Shown in pieces: positions 8,268 through 15,469 of a stretch of 22,187 nt of DNA (position 1 is its first letter; the number at the start of each line of letters is the position of its first letter). The notes beneath the pieces were generated by a model, which had not been told where the DNA came from, searched no databases, and saw nothing but the letters and a program-made list of their open reading frames with translations. The position numbers and the translations under genes were made by a program. Location of the stretch: assembly GCA_943325595.2 (NCBI GenBank), contig CALPQA020000003.1, forward strand, positions 1-22,187. Direction: 5' to 3'. Origin of the DNA: Auritidibacter sp. Marseille-P8566. Its GTDB lineage: Bacteria; Bacteroidota; Bacteroidia; Flavobacteriales; Flavobacteriaceae.

Positions 8268-9803
8268 ATGAGTACTACAGGAAAATTCTACGCAATAAAC
8301 CCGTTCAATAACGAACCACTAGAAGGTGAATTTATAAACGCAACAGAAAGTCAGATTGATGAAGCAGTAAATAAAGCGCAGCAAGCTTTTGCTATTTATA
8401 GAAAGAAAGACAAAGATAGCGTTGCTAATTTCCTAGAGTGTATAGCAGACGAAATTCTGAATCTTGGCGATGCTCTTATAGAAAGATGCCATTTGGAAAC
8501 TGCTTTACCAATAGCACGATTGCAAGGAGAGCGTGGAAGAACAATAGGTCAATTAAAATTATTTGCCTCCGTTGTGCGAGAAGGTTCATGGGTAGACGCT
8601 CGAATTGACACTGCTATACCAGACAGAGTTCCGTTACCAAAATCAGATATTCGACATATGTTATTGCCCCTAGGTCCTGTTGCGGTTTTTGGTGCAAGTA
8701 ATTTTCCATTAGCATTTTCAGTTGCAGGAGGCGATACAGCATCCGCTTTAGCTTCGGGTTGTCCTGTTGTTGTAAAAGGACATAAAGCACATCCGGGAAC
8801 TGCAGAAATGGTAGCAGGAGCCATTTTAAAAGCAATGAAAATTTGTGGAATGCCTGAAGGAACTTTTTCATTGTTAAATGGAAATGCAAGAGGAGTAGGT
8901 GAAGCTTTGGTAAAGCATCCGGGTATTAAAGCAGTTGGCTTTACGGGTTCCTACGCAGGAGGAAAAGCCTTGTTTGAATATGCAAATGCAAGACCAGAAC
9001 CTATTCCGGTTTTTGCCGAAATGGGAAGTACTAATCCTGTATTTATATTGCCACACGCACTTAATGAAAGAGCAGAAGAAATTGCTACCGGTTTAGCAGG
9101 TTCTATAACGATGGGAGTGGGGCAGTTTTGTACCAATCCGGGACTTTCGTTTGTACAAAAATCGGATAGTGCAGATCAATTTTACAAACAATTGAATCAT
9201 AAAATCAGTGAAGTTCCTGCAGCAACTATGTTGACTCCTGATATGAAAAAAGCCTATGATAAAGGGATTCAAAAAACCTTAAAGGTTAATCAAGTAGAAG
9301 AATTTGCAGTTGGCCTTGAAGAAAAAACACCGAATAGTGCGACTCCAAGGATTTTCAAAACAACAATAGCCAATTACTTTGAAAACGAAGATTTATCCGA
9401 AGAAAATTTTGGACCCTCAAGTGTATTAGTAGAAGCGCAAACAAAAGAAGATATCCTTAAAGCTGCCAGAAATTTAGTTGGACATCTTACGGCCACTGTT
9501 TTTGGAACTGCTCAAGATTTTGCTGAATACAAAGAACTATTTGATATTTTGGAATTAAAAGTTGGACGAATTTTGATTAATGGATACCCAACAGGAGTTG
9601 AAGTTTGCCATTCTATGGTTCACGGCGGTCCCTATCCAGCAACAACAGCGCCACAATCTACATCAGTGGGAACGGGAGCAATTAAGCGTTTTGTGAGACC
9701 TGTTTGCTTTCAAGATTATCCAGATGCTATTTTGCCTTTGGCACTAAAAAGAGAAAATCCATTGAAAATATGGAGATTGTTAAATGGTACTTTGGAGAAG
9801 TAA
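8268..9803 (+). CDS. 2-oxoglutarate semialdehyde (2,5-dioxovalerate) dehydrogenase
   Basis: A 511-residue NAD(P)+-dependent aldehyde dehydrogenase. Catalytic residues visible are Asn145 (GASNFPLAF), Lys170 (VVVKGHKAHPGT), Glu251 (FAEMGSTNP) and nucleophile Cys288 (GQFCTNPG), with the cofactor-binding loop FTGS at 225-228. The KGHKAHPGT and AEMGSTNPVF forms are typical of the 2-oxoglutarate semialdehyde dehydrogenase subgroup. The proposed reaction is 2,5-dioxopentanoate to 2-oxoglutarate, feeding the TCA cycle directly. It is the last gene of the first operon, 48 bases after kdgD; that gap contains a small 6-bp hairpin (8234-8249). No clear terminator follows it, so some read-through into kduI is possible. 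Confidence 0.86.
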   Translation: MSTTGKFYAINPFNNEPLEGEFINATESQIDEAVNKAQQAFAIYRKKDKDSVANFLECIADEILNLGDALIERCHLETALPIARLQGERGRTIGQLKLFASVVREGSWVDARIDTAIPDRVPLPKSDIRHMLLPLGPVAVFGASNFPLAFSVAGGDTASALASGCPVVVKGHKAHPGTAEMVAGAILKAMKICGMPEGTFSLLNGNARGVGEALVKHPGIKAVGFTGSYAGGKALFEYANARPEPIPVFAEMGSTNPVFILPHALNERAEEIATGLAGSITMGVGQFCTNPGLSFVQKSDSADQFYKQLNHKISEVPAATMLTPDMKKAYDKGIQKTLKVNQVEEFAVGLEEKTPNSATPRIFKTTIANYFENEDLSEENFGPSSVLVEAQTKEDILKAARNLVGHLTATVFGTAQDFAEYKELFDILELKVGRILINGYPTGVEVCHSMVHGGPYPATTAPQSTSVGTGAIKRFVRPVCFQDYPDAILPLALKRENPLKIWRLLNGTLEK

Positions 9804-9896
9804 TTAAAGACAATTTTTTGCCATTAATTATTTTAAAAATTAGCATGAGAATGAATACTTTTCTAATTTAAAAAGTACAGGTAAAAAATAAAAGCA

Positions 9897-9904
9897 TATT
9901 TTTG
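9897..9904 (+). promoter_or_regulatory. -7 box of the kduI-kduD-uxaC-kdgK promoter
   Basis: TATTTTTG fits TAnnTTTG and overlaps the operator at 9903-9916 by two bases. No good TTTG/TTG element sits 17-23 bases upstream, so the -33 half is weak or absent. It lies in the 126-base gap between the aldehyde dehydrogenase and kduI. Confidence 0.6.
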
Positions 9905-9916
9905 TAATCGATTACA
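9903..9916. promoter_or_regulatory. LacI-family operator copy 2 (TGTAATCGATTACA)
   Basis: A perfect 14-bp palindrome with a central CG, differing by one base from each of copies 1 and 3. It lies 13 bases before the kduI start and overlaps the -7 box, so bound repressor would block polymerase. It would control the four-gene KDG operon. Confidence 0.78.
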
Positions 9917-9929
9917 TTTATTTAAAACT

Positions 9930-10766
9930 ATGACAAATTTTTCTTTCAGATACGCTTCGAATCCTTCGGACGTCAAGAAATACGAAACAAATGAATTAAG
10001 AGAAAATTTTTTAATTGAAAACCTATTCGTCGCCAATGAAATTCAATTGACGTATTCCATGTACGATAGATTTATTGTCGGTGGAATTATGCCTGTTGGA
10101 AAAGAATTAAAATTAGAAACTATTCCATATTTAAAATCGGAGCACTTTCTAGACCGAAGAGAATTAGGAATTATCAACGTTGGTGGAAGCGGATCCGTTT
10201 CTGTTGACGGTGTGGTTTATAATTTGAATAAAAAAGAAGCGCTTTATGTAGGTCAAGGTGCCAAAGAAGTTCTTTTTTCTAGTTCAAATGGGGAACAAGC
10301 CTTGTTTTATATTAACTCGGCACCAGCCCACCAAAAATTTCCCACTAAAAAAGTTGGGAAAGACGAAGCAGAAGTAATCCAATTGGGAGAAGAAAAAACC
10401 GTTAATAAAAGGGTTTTAAACAAACTAATTGTAAACAGCATTGTCGAAACCTGTCAGTTGCAAATGGGACTTACCGAATTATTGCCAGGAAATGTTTGGA
10501 ACACCATGCCCGCTCACACGCACAACCGTCGGATGGAAGCCTATTTTTATTTTGATATAGAAGAGCCACAGACGATTTGTCATTTTATGGGAGAACCTCA
10601 AAATACAAGACATATTTTCATCCAAAACAACCAGGCCGTTTTATCTCCTGAATGGTCCATTCACTCTGGGGCTGGAACTTCAAATTATTCCTTTGTTTGG
10701 GGAATGGCGGGAGAAAATTTAGATTATGGCGACATGGATATTGTGGCTCCAAATGAATTAAGATAA
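9930..10766 (+). CDS. kduI: 5-dehydro-4-deoxy-D-glucuronate isomerase
   Basis: A 278-residue cupin-fold protein, the same length as E. coli KduI. It isomerises 5-keto-4-deoxyuronate, which forms spontaneously from the unsaturated uronate released from lyase-cut pectin, to 3-deoxy-D-glycero-2,5-hexodiulosonate. The zinc ligands are all present at His196, His198 and Glu203 (in HTHNRRMEAY) and His245 (in WSIHSGAG), the numbering known for E. coli KduI. No signal peptide, so cytoplasmic. It is first in the operon behind operator copy 2 and is followed after six bases by kduD, the next enzyme of the pathway. Confidence 0.95.
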   Translation: MTNFSFRYASNPSDVKKYETNELRENFLIENLFVANEIQLTYSMYDRFIVGGIMPVGKELKLETIPYLKSEHFLDRRELGIINVGGSGSVSVDGVVYNLNKKEALYVGQGAKEVLFSSSNGEQALFYINSAPAHQKFPTKKVGKDEAEVIQLGEEKTVNKRVLNKLIVNSIVETCQLQMGLTELLPGNVWNTMPAHTHNRRMEAYFYFDIEEPQTICHFMGEPQNTRHIFIQNNQAVLSPEWSIHSGAGTSNYSFVWGMAGENLDYGDMDIVAPNELR

Positions 10767-10772
10767 GAAACT

Positions 10773-11558
10773 ATGAAATTATTTGATTTAAAAGGAAAAA
10801 GAGCACTGATAACCGGCGGAACACACGGTTTGGGTCTCGCAATGGCTGAAGGTCTCGCAATGGCAGGTGCCGAACTTGTAATTACGGGAACAACGCCTTC
10901 TAAAATGGACGAAGCACTTGATTATTATAGAAACAAAGGATATACCGTTTCGGGATACTTATTTGATGTAACCGATGAAATCGCAGCTACAGAAAATATT
11001 GAGTTAATCGCCAAAGAGTTGGGTGATATCCATATTTTAGTAAATAATGCGGGAATTATCAAAAGAGAATTAGCCATTACAATGCCCGTTGCTGATTTTA
11101 GAAAAGTGATAGATGTAGATTTAGTAGGGCCTTTTATCATGTCGCAATTGGTTGCAAAACAGATGATTGAAAGACAAGAAGGAAAAATAATAAACATTTG
11201 TTCTATGATGAGCGAATTAGGGCGAAATAGTGTTTCTGCTTATGCTGCTGCAAAAGGAGGATTGAAAATGCTAACCCGAAATTTAGCTACCGAATGGGCA
11301 AAACACAACATTCAGGTAAACGGAATCGGTCCAGGGTATTTTGCAACCACACAAACAGAACCCATTCGAGTGGATGGTCATCCTTTCAATGAATTTATTA
11401 TCAACAGAACACCAGCGGCCCGATGGGGAAACCCAGAAGATTTAGCAGGAGCTGCCGTCTTTTTAGCTTCAAAAGCAAGTGATTTTGTAAACGGACAAAT
11501 TGTATATGTGGATGGCGGAATATTAGCGACCATCGGAAAACCTTCAAATGAGAATTAA
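10773..11558 (+). CDS. kduD: 2-dehydro-3-deoxy-D-gluconate 5-dehydrogenase
   Basis: A 261-residue classical short-chain dehydrogenase that would reduce the KduI product to 2-keto-3-deoxygluconate (KDG) with NAD(P)H. Motifs are TGGTHGLG (residues 14-21, cofactor binding), NNAG (91-94), Ser144 and the YxxxK pair Tyr157/Lys161. The WAKHNIQVNGIGPGYFAT stretch closely resembles known KduD proteins. It starts six bases after kduI. The N-terminal helix contains a short internal DNA repeat, GGTCTCGCAATGGC at 10833-10846 and 10851-10864, encoding GLAMAEGLAMAG. The domain length is normal for the family, so this is not a damaging duplication. Confidence 0.92.
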   Translation: MKLFDLKGKRALITGGTHGLGLAMAEGLAMAGAELVITGTTPSKMDEALDYYRNKGYTVSGYLFDVTDEIAATENIELIAKELGDIHILVNNAGIIKRELAITMPVADFRKVIDVDLVGPFIMSQLVAKQMIERQEGKIINICSMMSELGRNSVSAYAAAKGGLKMLTRNLATEWAKHNIQVNGIGPGYFATTQTEPIRVDGHPFNEFIINRTPAARWGNPEDLAGAAVFLASKASDFVNGQIVYVDGGILATIGKPSNEN

Positions 11559-11575
11559 CAGTTAAGAATGAAATA

Positions 11576-12976
11576 ATGAGCACAAAATTTATCAACGACA
11601 ACTTTTTATTAGAAAACAAATACGCTGAAGAATTATACCATAATTATTCAAAAAATCAGCCTATAATCGATTACCACAATCATCTATCACCACAGTTTAT
11701 TGCCGAGGATAAAATTTTCGACAATGTTACTAAGGTTTGGATTAACGGCGATCACTACAAATGGCGTGCAATGCGTACTTTGGGTATCAACGAGCAATTC
11801 ATTACCGGAACTGGTTCGGATAAAGATAAATTTTTGAATTGGGCAAAAACGGTACCGTACACGATGCGTAATCCTTTGTATCATTGGACGCACCTTGAAT
11901 TGGCGCGCTATTTTGATATCTATGATTTGTTAAACGAAAAATCAGCTGAGAAAATTTATGATGAGGCTTCCGCCAAAATTAATTCGGCTGAATACAGCAC
12001 GCGAAATTTGCTTAAAAAAGTAAATGCTGAATTCGTTTGTACGACAGAAGATCCAATTGATACTTTAGAATTTCACCAACAATTAGCTAAAAACCCTTTC
12101 GAAACAAAGGTAAGTACCGCCTTTAGACCGGACCGAGCAATTTTGATTTCGAATGACGGTTACAATGATTATATCAATACATTAGGAGAAAAAGCAGGGG
12201 TTTCAATAAATACATACGCTGATTTGTGTTCCGCATTAAAAAACAGAATTGACTATTTTGATAAAAATGGCTGCAAACTTTGTGACCACGGTTTGGACCA
12301 AGTATATTTTGAAAACTATACTGAAAGCGAAGTAAATGCAATCTTCAAAAAGAAAAGAGAAAACGGAACGCTAACCAATGAGGAAGCGTTGAAATTCCAA
12401 AGTGCGGTATTGTTCTTTTTATTTGAAACGTACCATGAATTTGGTTGGGTACAGCAACTTCACTTGGGTGCCCTTAGAAATAATAATGCACGTATGCACC
12501 GTATTTTAGGACCTGATACTGGTTGGGATTCTATTGGAGATTTTTCTCAGGCTCAAAAATTATCGGGTTTCTTAAACGCTTTGGACAGTAAAGATAAATT
12601 GACAAAAACGATTATTTACAATCTAAATCCTGCAGATAATGAGGTAATAGCAACCATGATTGGGAATTTCAATGATGGAAGCGTAAAAGGAAAAGTACAA
12701 TTTGGTTCTGGATGGTGGTTTTTAGATCAGAAAGACGGAATGACAAAACAATTAAATGCCCTTTCTAATATGGGATTAATTAGTTGTTTTATCGGAATGT
12801 TGACCGATTCAAGAAGCTTTTTGTCGTTTCCAAGACACGAATATTTCAGACGTATTTTGTGTAATCTTTTAGGCGATGAAATCAAAAGAGGCGAATTGCC
12901 AAATGATATGGAATGGATTGGTAAAATGGTTTCCGATATCAGCTACCATAATGCCAAAGAATATTTTAAATTTTAG
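11576..12976 (+). CDS. uxaC: Glucuronate (uronate) isomerase
   Basis: A 466-residue uronate isomerase of the amidohydrolase superfamily, near the usual 470. It interconverts D-galacturonate and D-tagaturonate, and D-glucuronate and D-fructuronate. The metal-binding IIDYHNHLSP segment (residues 30-39, His34 and His36) and the GDHYKWRAMR block (58-67) are characteristic, as is NPLYHWTHLEL further on. It starts 17 bases after kduD in the same operon. The enzymes that would use its product (UxaB or UxuB, then UxaA or UxuA) are not in this window, so this step currently has no visible downstream partner here. Confidence 0.94.
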   Translation: MSTKFINDNFLLENKYAEELYHNYSKNQPIIDYHNHLSPQFIAEDKIFDNVTKVWINGDHYKWRAMRTLGINEQFITGTGSDKDKFLNWAKTVPYTMRNPLYHWTHLELARYFDIYDLLNEKSAEKIYDEASAKINSAEYSTRNLLKKVNAEFVCTTEDPIDTLEFHQQLAKNPFETKVSTAFRPDRAILISNDGYNDYINTLGEKAGVSINTYADLCSALKNRIDYFDKNGCKLCDHGLDQVYFENYTESEVNAIFKKKRENGTLTNEEALKFQSAVLFFLFETYHEFGWVQQLHLGALRNNNARMHRILGPDTGWDSIGDFSQAQKLSGFLNALDSKDKLTKTIIYNLNPADNEVIATMIGNFNDGSVKGKVQFGSGWWFLDQKDGMTKQLNALSNMGLISCFIGMLTDSRSFLSFPRHEYFRRILCNLLGDEIKRGELPNDMEWIGKMVSDISYHNAKEYFKF

Positions 12977-13020
12977 AGAATAGCATTGCCCTACAGTAGT
13001 AACTTTCTAATAATATTCAG

Positions 13021-14031
13021 TTGAAAAAAGCAATCACATTAGGGGAAATTCTATTACGATTTTCTCCTAAAAACTATTTAAAATTCACCCAAGTCAATGA
13101 GTTCAACGCCGATTATGGTGGAAGCGAATTCAATGTAGCCAGTTCGTTGGCGAATTTTGGAATGGAGACAGAGTTTATAACGAGATTGCCCGATAACGAC
13201 ATTGGAAAATCGGCATTGATTCAAATGCGAAAACACAATGTTTGTACCACTCATGTGGTTATTGGTGGCGACCGTTTGGGTATTTATTTTTTAGAAAACG
13301 GCGCTTCTTTTCGGGGTAGTAAAGTGATTTATGATAGAGAAAACTCCTCTTTTGCGACCATCAAAAAAGGAATGATTGATTGGGAATTGGTTTTTAAAGA
13401 AGCCAATTGGTTTCACTGGTCTGGAATTACACCGGGGATTTCTCAAGACGCTGCCGATGTTTGTTTGGAAGCCATTAAAGTGGCCAGCAGGTTGGGAATT
13501 ACGATTTCAACCGATTTTAATTACAGAGCCAATCTTTGGAATTACGGAAAATCGCCTAGCGAAGTCATGGAGGAAATGATATCCTATTGTGATGTGATTT
13601 TAGCTGGGGATTATGCTTCAAAAGAATATTTTGATATCACACCGACAGGGGCAACCGAAAAAGAATTGCAGGTTTCTTTGTGTAAAATGCTGATGGATCG
13701 GTTTCCAAAAGTCAAGAAAATAGCCGTTACCAATAGAGGCAGTATTAATGCGTTGCACAATACTTGGTCGGCTGTTTTGTACGACAGCGTGAATTTGTAT
13801 GAATCGCTAACGTATGACATTACGTTTATCGTGGATCGAATTGGGGGTGGCGATAGTTTTATGGGAGCGCTGATTTATGGCTTGAACCATTATGACGACC
13901 AAAAAGCCCTGGATTTTGCTGTAGCCGCTTCGTGTTTGAAACACACTATTTATGGAGATGCCAATTTAGTGTCAAAAGAGGAAGTGGAGAATTTGATGGA
14001 AGGGAATTTGTCAGGGCGTGTGAGTCGCTAA
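13021..14031 (+). CDS. kdgK: 2-dehydro-3-deoxygluconate kinase (TTG start)
   Basis: A 336-residue PfkB-family sugar kinase that would phosphorylate KDG to KDPG. The N-terminal GEILLRFSP (residues 8-16) and the GGSEFNVASSLA block (33-44) are typical of KDG kinases. The C-terminal DRIGGGDSFMGALIYGL holds the catalytic base Asp278 and the anion-hole glycines. The start is a TTG: an in-frame stop lies 21 bases upstream (13000-13002) with no ATG or GTG between, and MKKAITLGE aligns with the usual N-terminus. It begins 44 bases after uxaC and closes the operon. No KDPG aldolase gene follows, although one is often adjacent to kdgK in related loci. Confidence 0.9.
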   Translation: MKKAITLGEILLRFSPKNYLKFTQVNEFNADYGGSEFNVASSLANFGMETEFITRLPDNDIGKSALIQMRKHNVCTTHVVIGGDRLGIYFLENGASFRGSKVIYDRENSSFATIKKGMIDWELVFKEANWFHWSGITPGISQDAADVCLEAIKVASRLGITISTDFNYRANLWNYGKSPSEVMEEMISYCDVILAGDYASKEYFDITPTGATEKELQVSLCKMLMDRFPKVKKIAVTNRGSINALHNTWSAVLYDSVNLYESLTYDITFIVDRIGGGDSFMGALIYGLNHYDDQKALDFAVAASCLKHTIYGDANLVSKEEVENLMEGNLSGRVSR

Positions 14032-14080
14032 AAATGAAGTTCAAAAAACGAATGGGAATTCAAACACATATATATTTAAC

Positions 14081-14112
14081 AAAAAAGGGAAAGTAAACAC
14101 TTTCCCTTTTTT
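14081..14112. terminator. Bidirectional terminator between kdgK and the LacI gene
   Basis: A perfect 14-bp stem (14081-14094 with 14099-14112) around an AAAC loop. It has an A-run on the left and a T-run on the right, so each strand reads a GC stem followed by Ts. It sits between the convergent kdgK and lacI-type genes and can end both transcripts. Confidence 0.88.
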
Positions 14113-14118
14113 ATTGAA

Positions 14119-15147
14119 TTAAAGCCCGATTCTCGAAGAGGATTTCCTGATTTGTAGTTCGGGATTCAAGACCACTTTTTTCTCTATTTTAAGGTTCTCC
14201 GTGTTGTTAATTTGTTCCAGAAATACTCTGGCCGCCATTTTCCCCATTTCTAAGGGAGATTGGTCCACAGTAGAAATAGAAAGTTCCATGAATTTTGTGA
14301 ACGGTTCGTTTCCAAAACCGACCACACAAAAATCTTCTGGAATTCGAATGCCCTGTGCTTTTAGTTCCTGAATTGCGCCTAAAGCAGCAAAATCGCTGGA
14401 AGAAAAGAGGGCGTCTGGTGGGTTTTTTAATTTTAAGAGGGTTTCGGCTGCAAGGCTACCGGCTTCGACTTTACTCTTGGTTGGAATCACATAGCTTTCA
14501 TCAAAAGGCAATCCATGGTCCAAAAGCGCTTGCTTGTAGCCATTGAAACGGTTTACGAATATTTCTAAAGATTTATCCCCTTTAAAGTGGGCAATCCGCG
14601 TGCAGCCTTGGTCGATGAGGTGCTTTGTAGCGAGGTACCCTCCTTTAAAATCATCAATAATAGCATAGCTAATTCCGTCAATATTCTTTTTTCTATCGAA
14701 AAATATAAGTGGGATGTTTTTTTCTATAACGCGTTTGATGATGTGGTCATTTTCAAAACTCACATTGGAAACCGACATTAATATTCCGTCAACTTGTGCG
14801 TTTAGTAATGTGTTGATATTTTCAATTTCCCTTTTTTCATCTTCGTGCGTTTGGCAAATGATCACATTGTAGTGGTGGGGGTACAATTCTTCTTCAATAC
14901 CTCTAATTGTGGAGGCAAAAAAATTACTGTCAATACGCGGAACAATTACGCCAATGTTATTGCTTTTTCCGCTGCGAAGCGCCAAAGCCAGCTTGTTTTG
15001 TTTGTAATTCATTCTGGTCGCAGTCTCCATAACGAGCTTGCGGGTACTTTGGCTTATCTTTGGGTTGTCGTTTAACGCCCTAGAAACAGTGGCTGCAGAT
15101 ATGTTGAGTTCTTTAGCAATATCGTAAATTGTTGCTTTTTCAGCCAT
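14119..15147 (-). CDS. LacI family transcriptional regulator (probable uronate-locus repressor)
   Basis: A 342-residue LacI/GalR regulator. The N-terminal helix-turn-helix spans about residues 6-25 (TIYDIAKELNISAATVSRAL). The hinge region LALALRSG (53-60) includes the leucine that normally intercalates at the central CG of the operator. A periplasmic-binding-protein-like effector domain follows (NNIGVIVPRIDSNFF onward). It is flanked by the KDG operon and the GH28-susCD operon, both of which carry the same palindrome with a central CG. The simplest reading is a local repressor relieved by a pectin-derived intermediate, KDG being a common ligand for such regulators, though the effector is not readable here. 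A degenerate operator copy at 15208-15221 suggests autoregulation. Confidence 0.9.
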   Translation of the reverse strand: MAEKATIYDIAKELNISAATVSRALNDNPKISQSTRKLVMETATRMNYKQNKLALALRSGKSNNIGVIVPRIDSNFFASTIRGIEEELYPHHYNVIICQTHEDEKREIENINTLLNAQVDGILMSVSNVSFENDHIIKRVIEKNIPLIFFDRKKNIDGISYAIIDDFKGGYLATKHLIDQGCTRIAHFKGDKSLEIFVNRFNGYKQALLDHGLPFDESYVIPTKSKVEAGSLAAETLLKLKNPPDALFSSSDFAALGAIQELKAQGIRIPEDFCVVGFGNEPFTKFMELSISTVDQSPLEMGKMAARVFLEQINNTENLKIEKKVVLNPELQIRKSSSRIGL

Positions 15148-15207
15148 TGTGAAGTGTTTGTGTTTAAAAAGTAAAATTACTATTTTTTTTTAACATTTTT
15201 AAATTGA

Positions 15208-15221
15208 TGCTATCGATTGCC
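15208..15221. promoter_or_regulatory. Degenerate LacI-family operator near the regulator gene
   Basis: TGCTATCGATTGCC matches 12 of 14 positions of TGyAATCGATTrCA and keeps the central ATCGATT core. It lies about 60 bases upstream of the LacI start codon, upstream of a weak -7-like box. It may be a lower-affinity autoregulatory site. The palindrome is broken, so this is less sure than the other three. Confidence 0.4.
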
Positions 15222-15359
15222 TTTTCTCCTGTGATTTTGTTTGTTCCTTTGGATAATTTAAAGAGTGATTCAACTTTACCCTTTTTTTAAAGATTTTTTT
15301 TAAGATAGTATATTAATTCGGGTGTTTTTTTATACTTACAATTTTTTTATCTCTTTTAT

Positions 15360-15391
15360 TTTGGTAATATGGAAATAAATATATACGTTTG
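15360..15391 (+). promoter_or_regulatory. Bacteroidota-type promoter for the GH28-susC-susD operon
   Basis: TTTG (15360-15363), a 20-base spacer and TACGTTTG (15384-15391, a full TAnnTTTG match) make a good Bacteroidetes promoter. Operator copy 3 starts at the next base, the same geometry as at 2665-2709. Confidence 0.72.
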
Positions 15392-15405
15392 TGTAATCGA
15401 TTGCA
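15392..15405. promoter_or_regulatory. LacI-family operator copy 3 (TGTAATCGATTGCA)
   Basis: A 14-bp near-palindrome with a central CG, extended by one more pair (G15391/C15406). It is the exact reverse complement of copy 1. It abuts the -7 box of the GH28 promoter and lies 64 bases before the GH28 start codon. It would place the extracellular/periplasmic machinery under the same repressor as the two catabolic operons. Confidence 0.76.
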
Positions 15406-15429
15406 CAATTTATAGGACTCGTAATTTTA

Positions 15430-15459
15430 ATGAAAAAACCCAATATATTTAGGGTGTAA
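15430..15459 (+). CDS. Possible nine-codon leader ORF before GH28
   Basis: ATG at 15430 opens a nine-codon frame (MKKPNIFRV) ending in TAA at 15457-15459, ten bases before the GH28 start and inside its predicted 5' leader. There is no recognisable ribosome binding site and the frame could be chance. If translated it might couple to, or tune, GH28 initiation. Confidence 0.15.
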   Translation: MKKPNIFRV

Positions 15460-15469
15460 ACAAAACGAA

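Larger units (their letters stand above)
15148..15469. other. Divergent intergenic region, LacI gene / GH28-susCD operon
   Basis: 322 very AT-rich bases. Contents are a degenerate operator at 15208-15221, a weak minus-strand -7-like box for the LacI gene (plus-strand 15172-15179), the GH28 promoter (15360-15391), operator copy 3 (15392-15405) and a possible nine-codon leader ORF (15430-15459). The central part consists of T-tracts with nothing else recognised. Confidence 0.65.

Noticed and set aside
10833..10864. Tandem GGTCTCGCAATGGC repeat in kduD as a possible recent duplication
   Set aside because: The encoded helix has the normal family length, so it is most likely coincidental codon repetition.
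11662..11675. TATAATCGATTACC inside uxaC, 12 of 14 matches to the operator
   Set aside because: It encodes the conserved metal-site residues I-D-Y of uxaC, so the match is explained by coding constraint, and it has no promoter next to it.
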